The notes under the pieces: generated by a model | Database searches by the model: none | What the model saw: the letters and a program-made list of their open reading frames with translations, nothing else | What the model was told of the DNA's origin: nothing | NCBI GenBank assembly: GCA_014281115.1 | Contig: JACONQ010000003.1 | Location: forward strand, 2,108,001 to 2,172,000 | From: Laburnicola sp. R22_1 | Taxonomy: Eukaryota > Ascomycota > Dothideomycetes > Pleosporales > Didymosphaeriaceae | Length of the DNA stretch: 64,000 nt | Direction: 5' to 3' | Translations under genes and position numbers: made by a program | Part shown: piece by piece, positions 34,560-45,931 of the stretch | Position numbering within the stretch: position 1 is the first letter of the stretch | How the letters are laid out: each line of letters begins with the position of its first letter

Positions 34560-36643
34560 AAGTAAACATAATAACAATAGTAATAATTAAGTGTCCTATC
34601 TAACTGCTACTACCTATCTTTACTATATAACTAGCGAACACATTTATAAAATAGAGCTAGAGGAGTATATAGAATAGTTTATTTTTAAAGATTAATACTA
34701 TATAATATACTAAGGTAAACTATAGAACATAGATATAGTAAGAATTTCTACTATTAGCAAAGTATAGCTAAAGATATACGTATAAGAGAACCCTTATATA
34801 AAGATTAATTAGATACCTAGTAATACCAATATTAGCTTTAGAGGTTAGAACTCATAAGGATCTCTAGAAACTATATAAATTATAAATCTAATAGGAATAG
34901 TTACGTACTATATCCTAGATACTTTAACACTATTCCTACTATTACTAGTAGATACTAATAACCTAGGTGCCTATGTTAATAATATTCTAGATATTATTAT
35001 GTAAAAGGACGGCATAACTATACCTATTATACGTAAATAGGGACACCCTTTTTTTAATATTAGTAAGGAATAAACTATATCATTCTTTACTAAATAAGAA
35101 CTCTATCGTCTTTATTAATAATTTAGATATCCTTATATAGAAAGACTTTAGAAAGTGCTTACTAATACTAGCTATAAAGTAGATACTACTATACTAAATA
35201 AAATTTAGAATTTTTATCACTATTATTAATTACACAAATAAGTCCTATATTGCTTGAAGTTTACTATTAAGGATAATACCTACTTTAACTATAGGATTAT
35301 TATTAGTATTATATATATTAGAACTAAGGACGTACTATATATTATAAATATAGATATATTATTTTAAGCTACAATCTTATTAAAATTAATATCTATACAA
35401 GATACGTAGGAAGCCCTCTATAGACACTAAAGTAATATCTACTAAAGTCTACCTAACTATATTATACATAACTCTAGTATAAACTTTATATTAAATAAGT
35501 TTAAAAACTACGTAAAGATTATTAGTATAATTTATAAACAGATGCCTATAGAAGTATAGTAGATAATAGAGAAGATTAAGCATTTGTACACACCTTTCTA
35601 CAAAGCCTTTAATATTCTTAAAGCTAAACTAGAAGATTATATAAATAAGAAGAATATCCTCTAAATAGCTATTAAAGGTATTAATAATACTATAGGCCTA
35701 AATAGCCTTATAGTTATACTACTAGGCTTTAGCGTATATTCTAGAATTAGTATAAATTCTCCTCTATTACCTAATATTATCGTATATACAAATGCTATAT
35801 AAAAGGTAATAAAGATATTATAAAAGAAAAAGAATAAGACTAATATTAATTATGTGCTAAACACCTATAATAGTCTATTAGCAGCGCATAAAGCTCTTAA
35901 GTTTCTGCTTAAATCTAAAGTTATAGTCTAAAGAAAAAAAGATAAATAAATAGGCCTATATAAGATTAAAGATATTAAGAATAAAAATATTATCCTTAAC
36001 CTAAGAAATAGTTTAGTAAAGTTTTGCTATACGTAAGTTAAGCTATACTATTATAAAGAAAATTACACTTTTCTACTATTATATAAAGTAGATAATATTG
36101 CCCCTATATAAAGAAATTCTCTAGAGAAGAGGAAAAGAGGCTATCTAAAGAAGGATGCTATATTCTTTATCTAGAAGAAGATAAGCAATTAGAAACTATC
36201 TCTAAAGCTCTATATAAAAGGTGTAATTACAACACGTAGAGCACCTTTTAAAGAATCTAATTATATAGAAATATACGCTTTTATTGCTAATAGCATATGT
36301 AAAATTCTTTCCTTTAACCTATCTAAGCATAAGGGTAGAATCTTTAATCTCCATCTTATATAAAAAGTTAAGGGCAAGACTACTTAACTATATAAGAAAT
36401 CCCGCCTTATATTTACTAGCTACTCTAATTAAGAGAAGAATAAAATCCTTACCTAATTACCTACTATCTAAAGGATAAGCTAGCGCCTACTTCTTATATT
36501 AGTAGTAAGCCTTTAGGTAATATAGAAAATATATTTTAAACTATAAGATATTACCTAGACCTATATTTAGTCTACTAATAAACTAAACCGCACACTCTAT
36601 ACTAAACTACCTAAAGAACTGCGTACAAACTTTTTATAAGATA
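34560..36643 (+). pseudogene. Copia relic I: pre-integrase, integrase and start of RT
   Basis: Ty1/copia pol on plus. The pre-integrase box ELYRLYQQFRYPYIERL (about 35098-35150) corresponds to QLHRRFGHPSVRRL with His changed to Tyr three times. The integrase core follows: YFNYRIIISIIYI (about 35280-35320), then IEKIKHLYTPFYKAFNILK (about 35560-35625; family VERYHTPLRRAFEIIK). A linker precedes RVT_2: ITTRRAPFKESN (about 36228-36262), KSRLIFTSYSNQEKNKILT (about 36396-36452), then LPTIQRISQRL. It breaks at the TA where P4 entered. The 64-codon frame at 36284-36478 is an out-of-frame shadow. Confidence 0.85.
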
Positions 36644-38516
36644 ACTTACTCTACAACTAAGCGACTTACCTAACTAAGCGACTCACTTTTGCCAAGACTC
36701 TACTAAAACGTACTACTATTAATAGTACAACGCGATGCCTTAATAATATAACAAACTACTAGCGTTAAACAAAGCTTATATATAGCTTGCGATCTAGGCT
36801 ATTAAACAAAACGCGTTACTTCTGCAAAGACGCGCTACCACTATCTATAATATCTCTTAAAAGACCCTTAGCTAATAACGCGCTAGAATCGCCTTCTAAC
36901 GCAACTGCCCACCCAATATAATAAAGCTTACTATAAGAGAGGAGTAGGCGATTATACAGCATATACTCGACCTAGACTTATAAGGATTTCTGCTATGGCT
37001 TGCTACTATGGAGGATATAGCTAATTCCTTGCTAGCTAAGCGGCATCGCGACCCTGTGGGATATAACTAGGCTCTAAACTTTGTTAATCGCCAGCTAGAG
37101 CTTAAAGTCAAGTTTAATCGAAAGTACGACTATAAGAGAGCCCTCTAGGAGGATCCTAAGGCGATACAAGGCTAGTTCTAGCTTATAGAGAATATAAAGG
37201 CTAAGTATAGTATCCTAGATAAGGACACCTATAATTTCGACGAGTCTGGCTTTATAATAGGCATAATATTAACTAGAGTGGTAGTTATAGGCTCTAAGTA
37301 TTAAGGACGGCTAAAGTAGATACAGCAGGATAATAGGGAGTGGACAACAGTTATCCAAGGCATTAATGCGATAGGGTGGTGGATTCCACCCTTTATTATC
37401 TTTAGGGGCAAGCACCACCTCTCTGCCTAGTATAAGGAGAAGGATCTACCTCATAATTAGATTATTGTAGTCTCTAAAAACGACTAAACAATAAATAAGC
37501 TTAGTCTATAATAGCTAAAGCACTTTAATAAGCATACAAAGAGGCGTACTACTAGTAAAGCATATTTGCTTATTATTAATAGCCACGAAAGCTATAACTC
37601 GCTCGAATTTCAGAATTACTATAAAAAGAGTAATATTATTACTCTCTGTATGCCTTCATATTTGTCGCACCTCTTACAGCCACTTAATATGAGTTGTTTT
37701 GCGCTGTTAAAGAAGGCGTATTGACGCTAAGCCAATAATCTAATACGTAACCACATTACGCACATAACTAAAATCGAGTTCCTACCTTGCTTTATTGCTG
37801 CTTTTAAGGCTTTAATTACTAAAAGTAATATTAAAGAAGGCTTTCGAGGTGCTGGCCTAGTGCCCCACGATCCAGAGGCTATACTATTGCAGGTTAACGT
37901 CCGCCTGCGTACGCCTCTAGAATGTACTATTCGCGATAGTACATAGGAGTTGCAAACTCCGCGAAATAGTATAGAACTTAGGTCACAATTAATGTTAATT
38001 AAGTAGAAGATTTAAAGGCATGTGGATAGTTCCCTAACTTATATAGTTAAGGCGGTAGAAAAGCTTGTTAAAGGCGCTAAGCTAATAGAGCATTCTTTAG
38101 TGTTAATAACCAAACGTAACGCTAAACTTTAAGCTGCTAATAAGGCCGCCACGCGACGTAAATCGCACAAAAGAAAGCGATTGCAGCAAGAAGGAGCTCT
38201 TATAGCTAAAGAGGGCCAGCGGCTGGCTACTCTAAAGGACTTTGCGGCGCGCAGTAATGGCAAGAAGGCAAAGAAGAGGGCGCGCGTTAATGGAGGCGAG
38301 CCAACTCAACAGTGCTGTGGACGCTGCGGCGAGCCTAGGCATAATAGAACAACATGTAAGTAACCTACAGAAGTAGATTCTAAATAGATTGGCCTATTTA
38401 GACTATTAATAATAGTTCGTATTAACTCTATACTGTCGTGAATAGTACATATTTTGGTGGGATCTTGCCAAAAGTAAGTCGCTTGGTTGGGTGAGTCGCT
38501 CGGTTATAGAGTACGT
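36644..38516 (+). mobile_element. P4: Fot1/pogo-type transposon in copia relic I
   Basis: 1873 bp with TA duplications (36642-36643, 38517-38518) and TIRs acttactctacaactaagcg / acgtactctataaccgagcg. Each TIR has two tandem units of the taagcgacttacc type. Removing P4 and one TA joins gat-ata-atc in frame in the copia RT, a precise empty-site reconstruction. P4 is far less mutated than its host. Confidence 0.92.
36860..38363 (+). pseudogene. P4 transposase relic with intact CCHC zinc knuckle
   Basis: Plus-strand DDE_1 transposase with few stops. The first catalytic site YNFDESGFIIG (about 37229-37261) keeps Asp. GWWIPPFIIFRGKHHL (about 37376-37423) is the conserved core. The second site LLIINSHESYNS (about 37567-37602) and third site LQPLNMSCFALL (about 37675-37710) have Asp changed to Asn, consistent with G-to-A change. 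The last 60 codons (38181-38363) are still open: a basic stretch, then CX2CX4HX4C (CGRCGEPRHNRTTC, about 38318-38358), then a stop. C-terminal knuckles occur in some fungal pogo transposases. The enzyme cannot be active. Confidence 0.9.
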
Positions 38517-38557
38517 TATAATCTTTTATATTATATAACTACTTTATAATGTAGCTA
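38517..38557 (+). pseudogene. 41-bp copia RT segment between P4 and D
   Basis: Encodes IFYIIQLLYNVA, matching the copia RT stretch (…VVVRPLYGIPEAG) and joining both neighbours in frame once the two insertions are removed. Confidence 0.75.
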
Positions 38558-39756
38558 ACCCTCCTAGGTAGGAGTTATAAACTACCTCTACTTATTTAGT
38601 TTTTAAGTAGCCTCACTACGTTCAATTACTACGTTTTTTTATTACGTTACTAGCGTCTATATAATGTTATATTACGTGCGCACTAAGCCCTAAAGCGCGT
38701 TAAAGTTTTTCTAACGCCTCCCCTAGCTTCTAAGACAACCTATAATAATAACACCCTAACTTGCTTGCCCGCCCACCGCGTTACTAGACAATTAACACTA
38801 CCTTATAACCTTTGGCTGCGTTACTAGATAATTAACTACTTAGAACCTCTAGATGTACACTCTCCTCCTATAATATATAATAAATTGCGCGCGCGCCTAC
38901 TCCTAACACTAAATAGTACCCTAACACTACTCCAGCTCTCTCTTCTAGATTTCTTGCAATATAATTATATACTTATATATTATCTACGCTTTTAGTACCT
39001 ACTTTATATAACTGCTATCTTTAAAGAAACTAGCTATTAATTAGAGATCTAATATTAGATAGTAATTACTTCTATAAGCTACGAAGCAGTATATAGCTAC
39101 TAGTCTAGACTCTTACTTTATAAAAATAACTATATTCTAGTCCTTACTAATAGTTGCAAGCATCTTACACCTAAACTAGCATAGGGTAATCTATATTGTA
39201 AGACTTATCCTACCTTTAATCCTAAACTTCTATTTAAGAAGATGGGCATTCTCTTTAATATAGTAATCTAACTCTATAGCAGCTATCTACTCGCTATATA
39301 GGTCCTTAGCATAGACTATAGAGTTTTTAATATTAAGCGACGTCTAGCTATTATACCTAAATATGTTATTTACGTTTTCTAGGTAGGGGCGCAACACTGC
39401 ACGTCTAGTAGCAATAGTGTTTTAGGGGCGAGGGATAGATATAGCAACTATCCTTAAGGTCTTAACTAGCAATTAAATATTTGCAAGAATAAAAAGGTAG
39501 TATAAATAGCGAATTTGTATTTAGTTACGCATTTTATCCTACGCAGACAGTAGCTACACATTATATTATTATTAAGTTTAGTGTCTAGTATATCTCGTAA
39601 TTAACTACCTCTGGCATAAGGGGCTAATTTGCACGTGCTATCCCTAATCTATCTTACTACTTTACCTTTTTTAATATATTTTTAGCACACTTATAGCTTT
39701 CCCTTATAGCGTTGTACTATATACCAAAAGGTCTACAATGTTTCTCTTCCTAATAG
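38558..39756 (-). repeat. Repeat family D, copy 8, in copia relic I
   Basis: A 1199-bp minus-strand D copy with exact 8-bp duplications tgtagcta (38550-38557, 39757-39764). Ends: ctattaggaag and an imperfect hairpin ctcctaggtaggag. No terminal inverted repeats were seen and no protein was recognised. An 8-bp duplication would fit a hAT-like transposase, but without TIRs the class is open. Confidence 0.75.
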
Positions 39757-39764
39757 TGTAGCTA

Positions 39765-40900
39765 AATTAGGTCTTTATAGGTTTAAGATCTACTATAACT
39801 ACTATAAAGAGAAACTTAGTATAAATACTTTGTTATATAACCTATGTCTACTTATTACTAATTAAAAAGAACACACCTTTAGGATTACTAGCCTTTAGAT
39901 AGATAATACCTTTTGTATTATTAATAAAAACTCTGCATAAAGAGAAGAAGAAGAGCTAAAAAAGTAGCCTTTTATATAAAGGATAAGTCTATTATTACTA
40001 AGGACTAATCGATTAAGTTTAATAGTAGAAAAATTCAGCTTGTATATAATACTATAATTCATATATAAAAAGATTAAGTAAAGGGCCTTTGCATAATTAA
40101 TTTAGAAGATAAGGATACTACTTAAAAATATATAGAGCAGCGTATAAGACGCGCCTATATTATATCTATATACTAGCTACAAGCTATATTTAATTTATCT
40201 ATTACTACCTAGACTATATTACCCTTATATAAAGATATTAAGGCATTAAACGTATAAATCTAATAGCAGATTAATAATAGTAAGTGTAGTCTTAGTTTTA
40301 TACTATTAGATCTCTATTACACGAAGCTATTTATCTTTACCAATAGCTTATTTGCTAATAATAAGAACCTAAGCTTATAGTTAGAATTGCTAATTGCTCT
40401 AGATAATAAGCATTATATAGGTAATAGCAACAACTTTAATATTCTAGCAAATATTATATACTAGAATTTAACTAAGCATAAGAGAGTAATAAGGAACGTT
40501 CTTACTAGTAAGCTATATAGTATAGTAGGAGACTTTAATAATACTATTGTTATTAGCACAATTCTTTAGAAGATTATACACACGCTTAATCTGCTACTAA
40601 TTTCTATAGTTATCTATATAGATTTAAAATCTCTCTATAACTACCTTATATAACTAGAAACTATAAATAAGAAGCGCTTTATAATTAATATTATATTACT
40701 TCGCAAATTATATAAATACTACAAAATCTCTAAGATTAGATAGATTAATAGAAAGGACAACTCTACTAATACTTATATAAAGAAGGCCCTAAAATAGGCA
40801 CTAAAGTCTATAATTTTTAGCAATACTTTAATAATTACTATTAGAGTATTAGTAAATCATCTTAAGCCTGCCTGCGTAAGCTCTTCCTAGCCTTCGCATA
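39765..40900 (+). pseudogene. Copia relic I: end of RT and RNase H
   Basis: Continues RVT_2 in frame: KLGLYRFKIYYNYYKEKLSI (about 39775-39830; family EAGTHWWATYHKHHQDKLAM), LQIDNTFCIINKNSAQREEEELKK (about 39898-39965, two windows; family MQTDDTIILADKEFAAREEEELKK), then RNase H-type sequence with VIYIDLKSLYNYLIQLETIN (about 40608-40665; family VCTDSKSLYDCLVRLGTTQ). Ends near 40900 before repeat X. Same branch of fungal copia as relic II. Confidence 0.85.
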
Positions 40901-40934
40901 GCACTATTTCTTTATTATTTATCTATTCTTTCGC

Positions 40935-42292
40935 ATAAGATATTTATTTAATTTTTCTACACATATATATTGCTTAAAGATACGTATTTTCCTATTTATT
41001 ACTTGCATAGAAACAGAAGAGATATAATACACATTTATTTTAAAAAGAGTCTTTTTATTTTAGTATTAATAGATAATATCTAGTATTATCTACCCTATTA
41101 TCCTAGCCTTATTCTATATAATAACTGTACCTAGTACTATAGCTCTACTATATATAAGAAATATATAATTTTATCTAAAAGCTTACTAGCGTATAGCACT
41201 TAGTAAAGGGCCTATGCCTAGTTATACTACTATAGTAATAGGCGTATAAAGTGCCCCTAAAGCAATCACGCAACTAGACTAATATCGCATAGAAATATCC
41301 TTTGCGTTAAATAACCTTAGTAGCCCATATATATAGGTCTATACTAGCTAGAAAAATATTATTAATATTATACAAAGGTATATGCGCAATATTAAGTTTC
41401 TAAGTCTATTTTAAAGTTAGTGTTTATATAAAAGCAAAACCTATAAAGAATAAGGGAACTTATATTAATAGACATATTTTAAAAGAATATATAGTTTATA
41501 TAGGAACTAGTGAGGAAGATAATACGTATTCTTCTATCTAAAAGATTATATACAATAAAATTAAAGCTAGAAAAGCAAACTTAGTTGCTAGCTAGTATAA
41601 GTGCTATTATATATAGCAAGTAAGCACTATACAAAAATAAGATATTATAGAGTAAAAGGTATGGTTCAGCACTATATAGAATAGGAGATAAGCTTAATAA
41701 TAATAAAGACAAAAGAGCTAGAAAGAAGGGATACGTATAGAGAGATGTTTAAAGTAAAGGATAAGGAAGAAAAGGATAAAGAAAGGAAAGCCTACTTTAT
41801 ATACCTCTCCCTTCTATCTAGAGTCTTAATCCCTATCCCTTTCTAGTGTTTGTCTTCTTTTTATCTAATATTGCACAATTACCTAATATTGCACAATTAC
41901 CTAATATTGCTACCTAAATAAATAAGATAAATAGGTCTACCTATTATATAAGAAACAAACTAAGCAAAAAAACTTTATATAAATAATATATTGTTGCTGC
42001 AATCTTATTATTAACTATATAATTTTATCCTTAACCGCTATTAGCTAAACTACTACTTTACTACTAATAAGCCTAATTGCGCCTTTAATAAATAGTAGTA
42101 AAGTATAATAAATAGTTACTTAATAGACTCTTTCGATTAATTAGAGTAAAATAGCTAGAGAAAGAGGTATATAGATAGGGGAATAATAAATAAATAGGGT
42201 AAATAATAGCAAGTAGATAGTTTATGTAAAGGAAGAAAGAACCACTAATAATAACCTTAAAATAAAAAGTTGCTAGTATCTATACACTATAT
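40935..42292. repeat. Repeat X, copy 2
   Basis: Collinear with 1-1948 minus insert I. Contains an 18-bp tandem expansion (attgcacaattacctaat, two full units plus a partial at 41870-41910) that the first copy lacks. Ends at the same LTR B junction. Function unknown. Confidence 0.6.
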
Positions 42293-42562
42293 AGGCAAGG
42301 GCACCAAAAAGTGTAACAGTTTTATTATTACTATATAATAGTATTATATAGGAATTACATAATGCCTATGCGGTATAGCCTATGTGCTGTAGAATCTTCT
42401 CCTTTCTATTTGCACCCTCTCTAGAATTAAGTAATTAATACTAAGTTATTCTATTATAGTATTTCCTTTCCTTATATAACTATGCCGTACATACTCTACA
42501 CTTGCTAATATAGAGTATTAGATATTAATATCTATATAGCTAGCTGTAGAGCCTATTTAATA
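42293..42562 (-). repeat. LTR family B, copy 4
   Basis: About 270 bp, matching the other B LTRs (ggcaagggcacc, tatagctagctgtagagcc). Same left flank as copy 1, different right flank. Confidence 0.65.
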
Positions 42563-42607
42563 ATTATAAATTTTTTTAATAATAGAAAATATTATAAAGA
42601 TAATATA

Positions 42608-42735
42608 GTAAGATTAGACTAATACGCTAACTCCTTTTTATTAACACTATCTTAAAACGTTTTTTAATATTAATAATAGCAGAAGGAATAACTACTATTA
42701 TGATAATATTTTTATTAGAAACCCCTTAGTTACAA
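42608..42735 (+). mobile_element. S3: partial SINE-like copy
   Basis: About 130 bp matching the 3' two-thirds of S1 (aatacgctaactcctttttat, cttaaaacgttttttaatat, tttattagaaaccccttag). The A-rich tail has been mutated to acaaagaag. Confidence 0.65.
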
Positions 42736-42807
42736 AGAAGAAACCATAAAGATAATACTAACTTAAAAAGATTATAGTATTTTTAAAAGTTAGTTAAAAA
42801 GAACTAT

Positions 42808-43927
42808 GTGACGTTAAATTAACTACTTAGGGGTAGCACGACAAAGGCTTTCATCTTAAATACCATAACCAAAAAAGCAAAGCCCTCTACTTAGTAATTA
42901 AAAAGAGCGTAAAAAAGGTAATTACAAAAAAAGCGCATTTAAACTACTAAGCGAGCTTAGTAGTCTTAGCGCAAGACTACTTCTATAAGCAAAATCTTTA
43001 CAAAGAGGCTACTTAAAACTTTAGAGAAGATAAGACTTTAGCGTAGCTACACTATTAAGCTATCTCTTCTTTGCTATTCTAAGTTATAAATTGCTATTTT
43101 AAGTTATAAACTACTATCTAGATTATTATAAACAATACAAGTTAATATATTAATAGGTATATTTCTTATAAGTAGCAGAATAAGGGTAATATATACTAGA
43201 TATACTATCGCTCTATTACTATATTAAGGTTATTCTTAATAAATATCTTACTATTATCTCTCTATGCCTACGCCCTACTATCTATCTAGGAATTAATATT
43301 GTTTCTAAAGAAGTACTTGCTGTTACTAAAAGGTATACGCTAAAGTTTTGCGCTACTACTATTAAAGAGGCTGTTAAAGTAACTATGCTATAGTTCTATT
43401 TTGTCTATTAGATGCTTATCTAGCGCGAGGGGTAGGTATACTTAACTATCCACAAGGTAGTCCTAGTGTACTAGTTAGGTTAGTAGGTTATTTAGTTTGC
43501 GAAGGACTATAAGATTAAATTCCTACTCTAGTAGATATAATTGCTCCTTATTAGTAACTAAATCTAAGAGGGAAGATAAAAGGTAGAGGATAAGGTATTT
43601 GTTAATAAGCTCTAGTATAATAAGAGTATTACATAAATTCGCAAGATCCTTCTAGCTATTATTACTATTATTACTATTAAGGTGGCTTATCTAAGCGAGT
43701 ACGCCGCATAGCGACGAGCGCGGATAACTAATAATAGTAATAGCGACAAGTAGATATTAGGGGGTGCGAGTAAGTTTAAAGTTCGAACTGCTATCGCGTT
43801 GGCGTGTTTAAGGTTAGTCTTTAATTAGAAATAGGTACCGCATATAGTATATAATAACCTTCTATCTTAATCTACTTTAATCTTAAACTAAAAAATAAGG
43901 TTAAAAAAGGTGTTTAGCAAGCCGACG
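42808..43927 (-). mobile_element. Retroposon G, copy 9 (longest, 1120 bp)
   Basis: Exact 12-bp duplications aaaaagaactat (42796-42807, 43928-43939). Sense is minus, and the 3' junction is ATA. It extends 115 bp or more beyond most copies and probably includes the true 5' end. It contains GC-rich, little-mutated stretches (gagtacgccgcatagcgacg, gttcgaactgctatcgcgtt), which helps consensus building. No RT domain was recognised. Confidence 0.8.
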
Positions 43928-43939
43928 AAAAAGAACTAT

Positions 43940-44686
43940 AAGTGTATATTATATTTTACTTAGACCTAATAAATAGAAATATTCTAAAAATCTAGAAGTA
44001 TAATATTTTAGAATATTACTATTATAAAACCTAAGTATATACTAAGGTTAGATAGATTAGATAATTCTTACTATATAATATTGTCTACGGGGAATCTTTA
44101 CCCTATAGTAATTTAACTTGTCTACTACTACTACTTAGTATACTTAGTTACCTCTTAACTACTATCGATAATACTGCCGTGCACAACGTCGACGACGAAA
44201 TTATCGTTATTTTGTATATATTTTGTTACTATCACTATGTGCTAGGTAATGGGTTTTAGTGCCTCCTATTTTACTTCTCTCTGTGTATAGTGCGGATTCG
44301 ATCTTGATTAGAATCTTAACACGACAAAGATCTTTAATACTTAGTTACCTCTTATTATACTCTATATTACTTTGCTATCTATTTTTTAATATTTAAATTA
44401 CTTCTTATATAAAGGAGTAATCTAGAGTAAGATGAATTTAAATTAGCATATACTTATATAACTTCTAGTAAAAACTCTACTATAGGCCCTTTAATATAAC
44501 TACCCTAGAAATCTATTAAGAGTAAAGTCTGTATAAATAATTCTAAATAGTTTATATAGAAATAGTTAAGAAACTACTTATTATTACTAGTTATTAATAT
44601 AATAAAGTAAGTAGCGCCTACTATTACTAGTCTATTATAACTAGAGTTTAGCACCCTATAATAGCCTACTTTTATATTTACTTTAG
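43940..44686. pseudogene. LTR-retrotransposon-like relic (part of gypsy relic IV?)
   Basis: The plus-strand reading near 44400-44690 (…DEFKLAYTYITSSKN…) continues past H copy B into the gag-like region at 45932. No domain was identified. Interrupted by the short H element at 44158-44336. Confidence 0.35.
44158..44336 (+). mobile_element. Retroposon H, 179-bp copy
   Basis: Exact 18-bp duplications atacttagttacctctta (44140-44157, 44337-44354), the longest in the window. Ends ...aaagatcttta followed by ATA. GC-rich and little mutated at its left end (gccgtgcacaacgtcgacga), which suggests a recent insertion or an RIP-escaped length. Confidence 0.85.
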
Positions 44687-44699
44687 CTAATAGGTTTAT

Positions 44700-45917
44700 T
44701 AAACATCTTTGTCGTGTGGAGATTCTAACTAAGGTTAAGTCTGTACTATACACAGAGAGGAGTAAAATAGGAGATACTAAAACCTAGTACCTAGCGCATA
44801 GCAATAGTAGCAAAATATATATAAAATAATAATAATTTTATTATTAACTTTCTTTATAGTAGTATTATTAATAGCGGTTAATAGATAGTCTACTATCTAG
44901 CATAACTAAGTTATATATTATCTCTTAACTAGTAGACTATTAGAAAGCTATAGTAGACTATAAAGTTATAATTATAAGAGTAGTATAGATAATAGGATAG
45001 CAAAACTATAGTTTGCTATATACATAGTATATAAGTCTACTCGTATAATATTAGTAATACCTAATATACTATATCTTTATCTTTAATACACAACTACTAC
45101 TACTATCTTTTAAATTTAGCTCTGTATCTATTATATCTAATAATATAATACTATTCTAGCGCCCTAAGTACACTACTTGTACTTAGGGCAATATAGCTAT
45201 AGTAGAGTTCTAAAAGTATATAAAGGATTAGCTAGGCAAAGTTAAGAACAATTTCTAGAAATTTAGCAATCTTATATAGTAAGTAGGGTTATTAGAGGGG
45301 TCTCTTAATTTTAGCATCTTTAACAACACTTAAATCTAGCTATTTAGGCCCTATTAGCTAGTTTTATAACTTTAGATTCTAGAGTGTAAAGCACTCCTTT
45401 AGTACCTAAATAAGAAAAGATTAGGTTAGGCCTTTATACTATAATAACAAGGTAATGCAAAGTCCTTACTAAAGAAGCTTAAAAATAAGAACAGGTAGAG
45501 TTATAGTATAGAATAGCTACTAGATAAAGAGTAGTAGTTTCTTAGGGACTATAAGAGTATAAAAGCGTAGTAGTAGCACAAGAAACTCATTAAGGTAGTA
45601 GTAATTATTTAGGCTACTATTAAGGTAGGGGACTGTAAGTAATAAGGGTAAGAGTAAGTAGTAGTAGTAGAAGTATAGGAGAGATAGATGGCAATAGTAA
45701 GGTTCTAGGTAGCAGTATATAGCTCGCCAGTTGTGAGAGAAGATTTACTATAGGGGGAGAATTTAATAAAATAGTTAGGTTAGATACTATTATAACTGTT
45801 ATTATTATTATTATAGTAAAAAGTATTATTAAGGAAATTATTAATTACGTAACACGGCGGTGAGTTAAACGGCTAGCCTAGGATTACGTAATATTATAGA
45901 TGAACTCTAGAAGAGAC
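44700..45917 (-). mobile_element. Retroposon H, long copy B (1218 bp)
   Basis: Exact 14-bp duplications gctaataggtttat (44686-44699, 45918-45931). Collinear with copy A for ~1.19 kb, extending ~35 bp further. Same K/R/Q-rich plus-strand quasi-frame as copy A, now with more stops. Confidence 0.8.
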
Positions 45918-45931
45918 GCTAATAGGTTTAT

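Noticed and set aside
36284..36478. 64-codon open frame
   Set aside because: A different frame of the same strand matches copia RT; this frame is a shadow.
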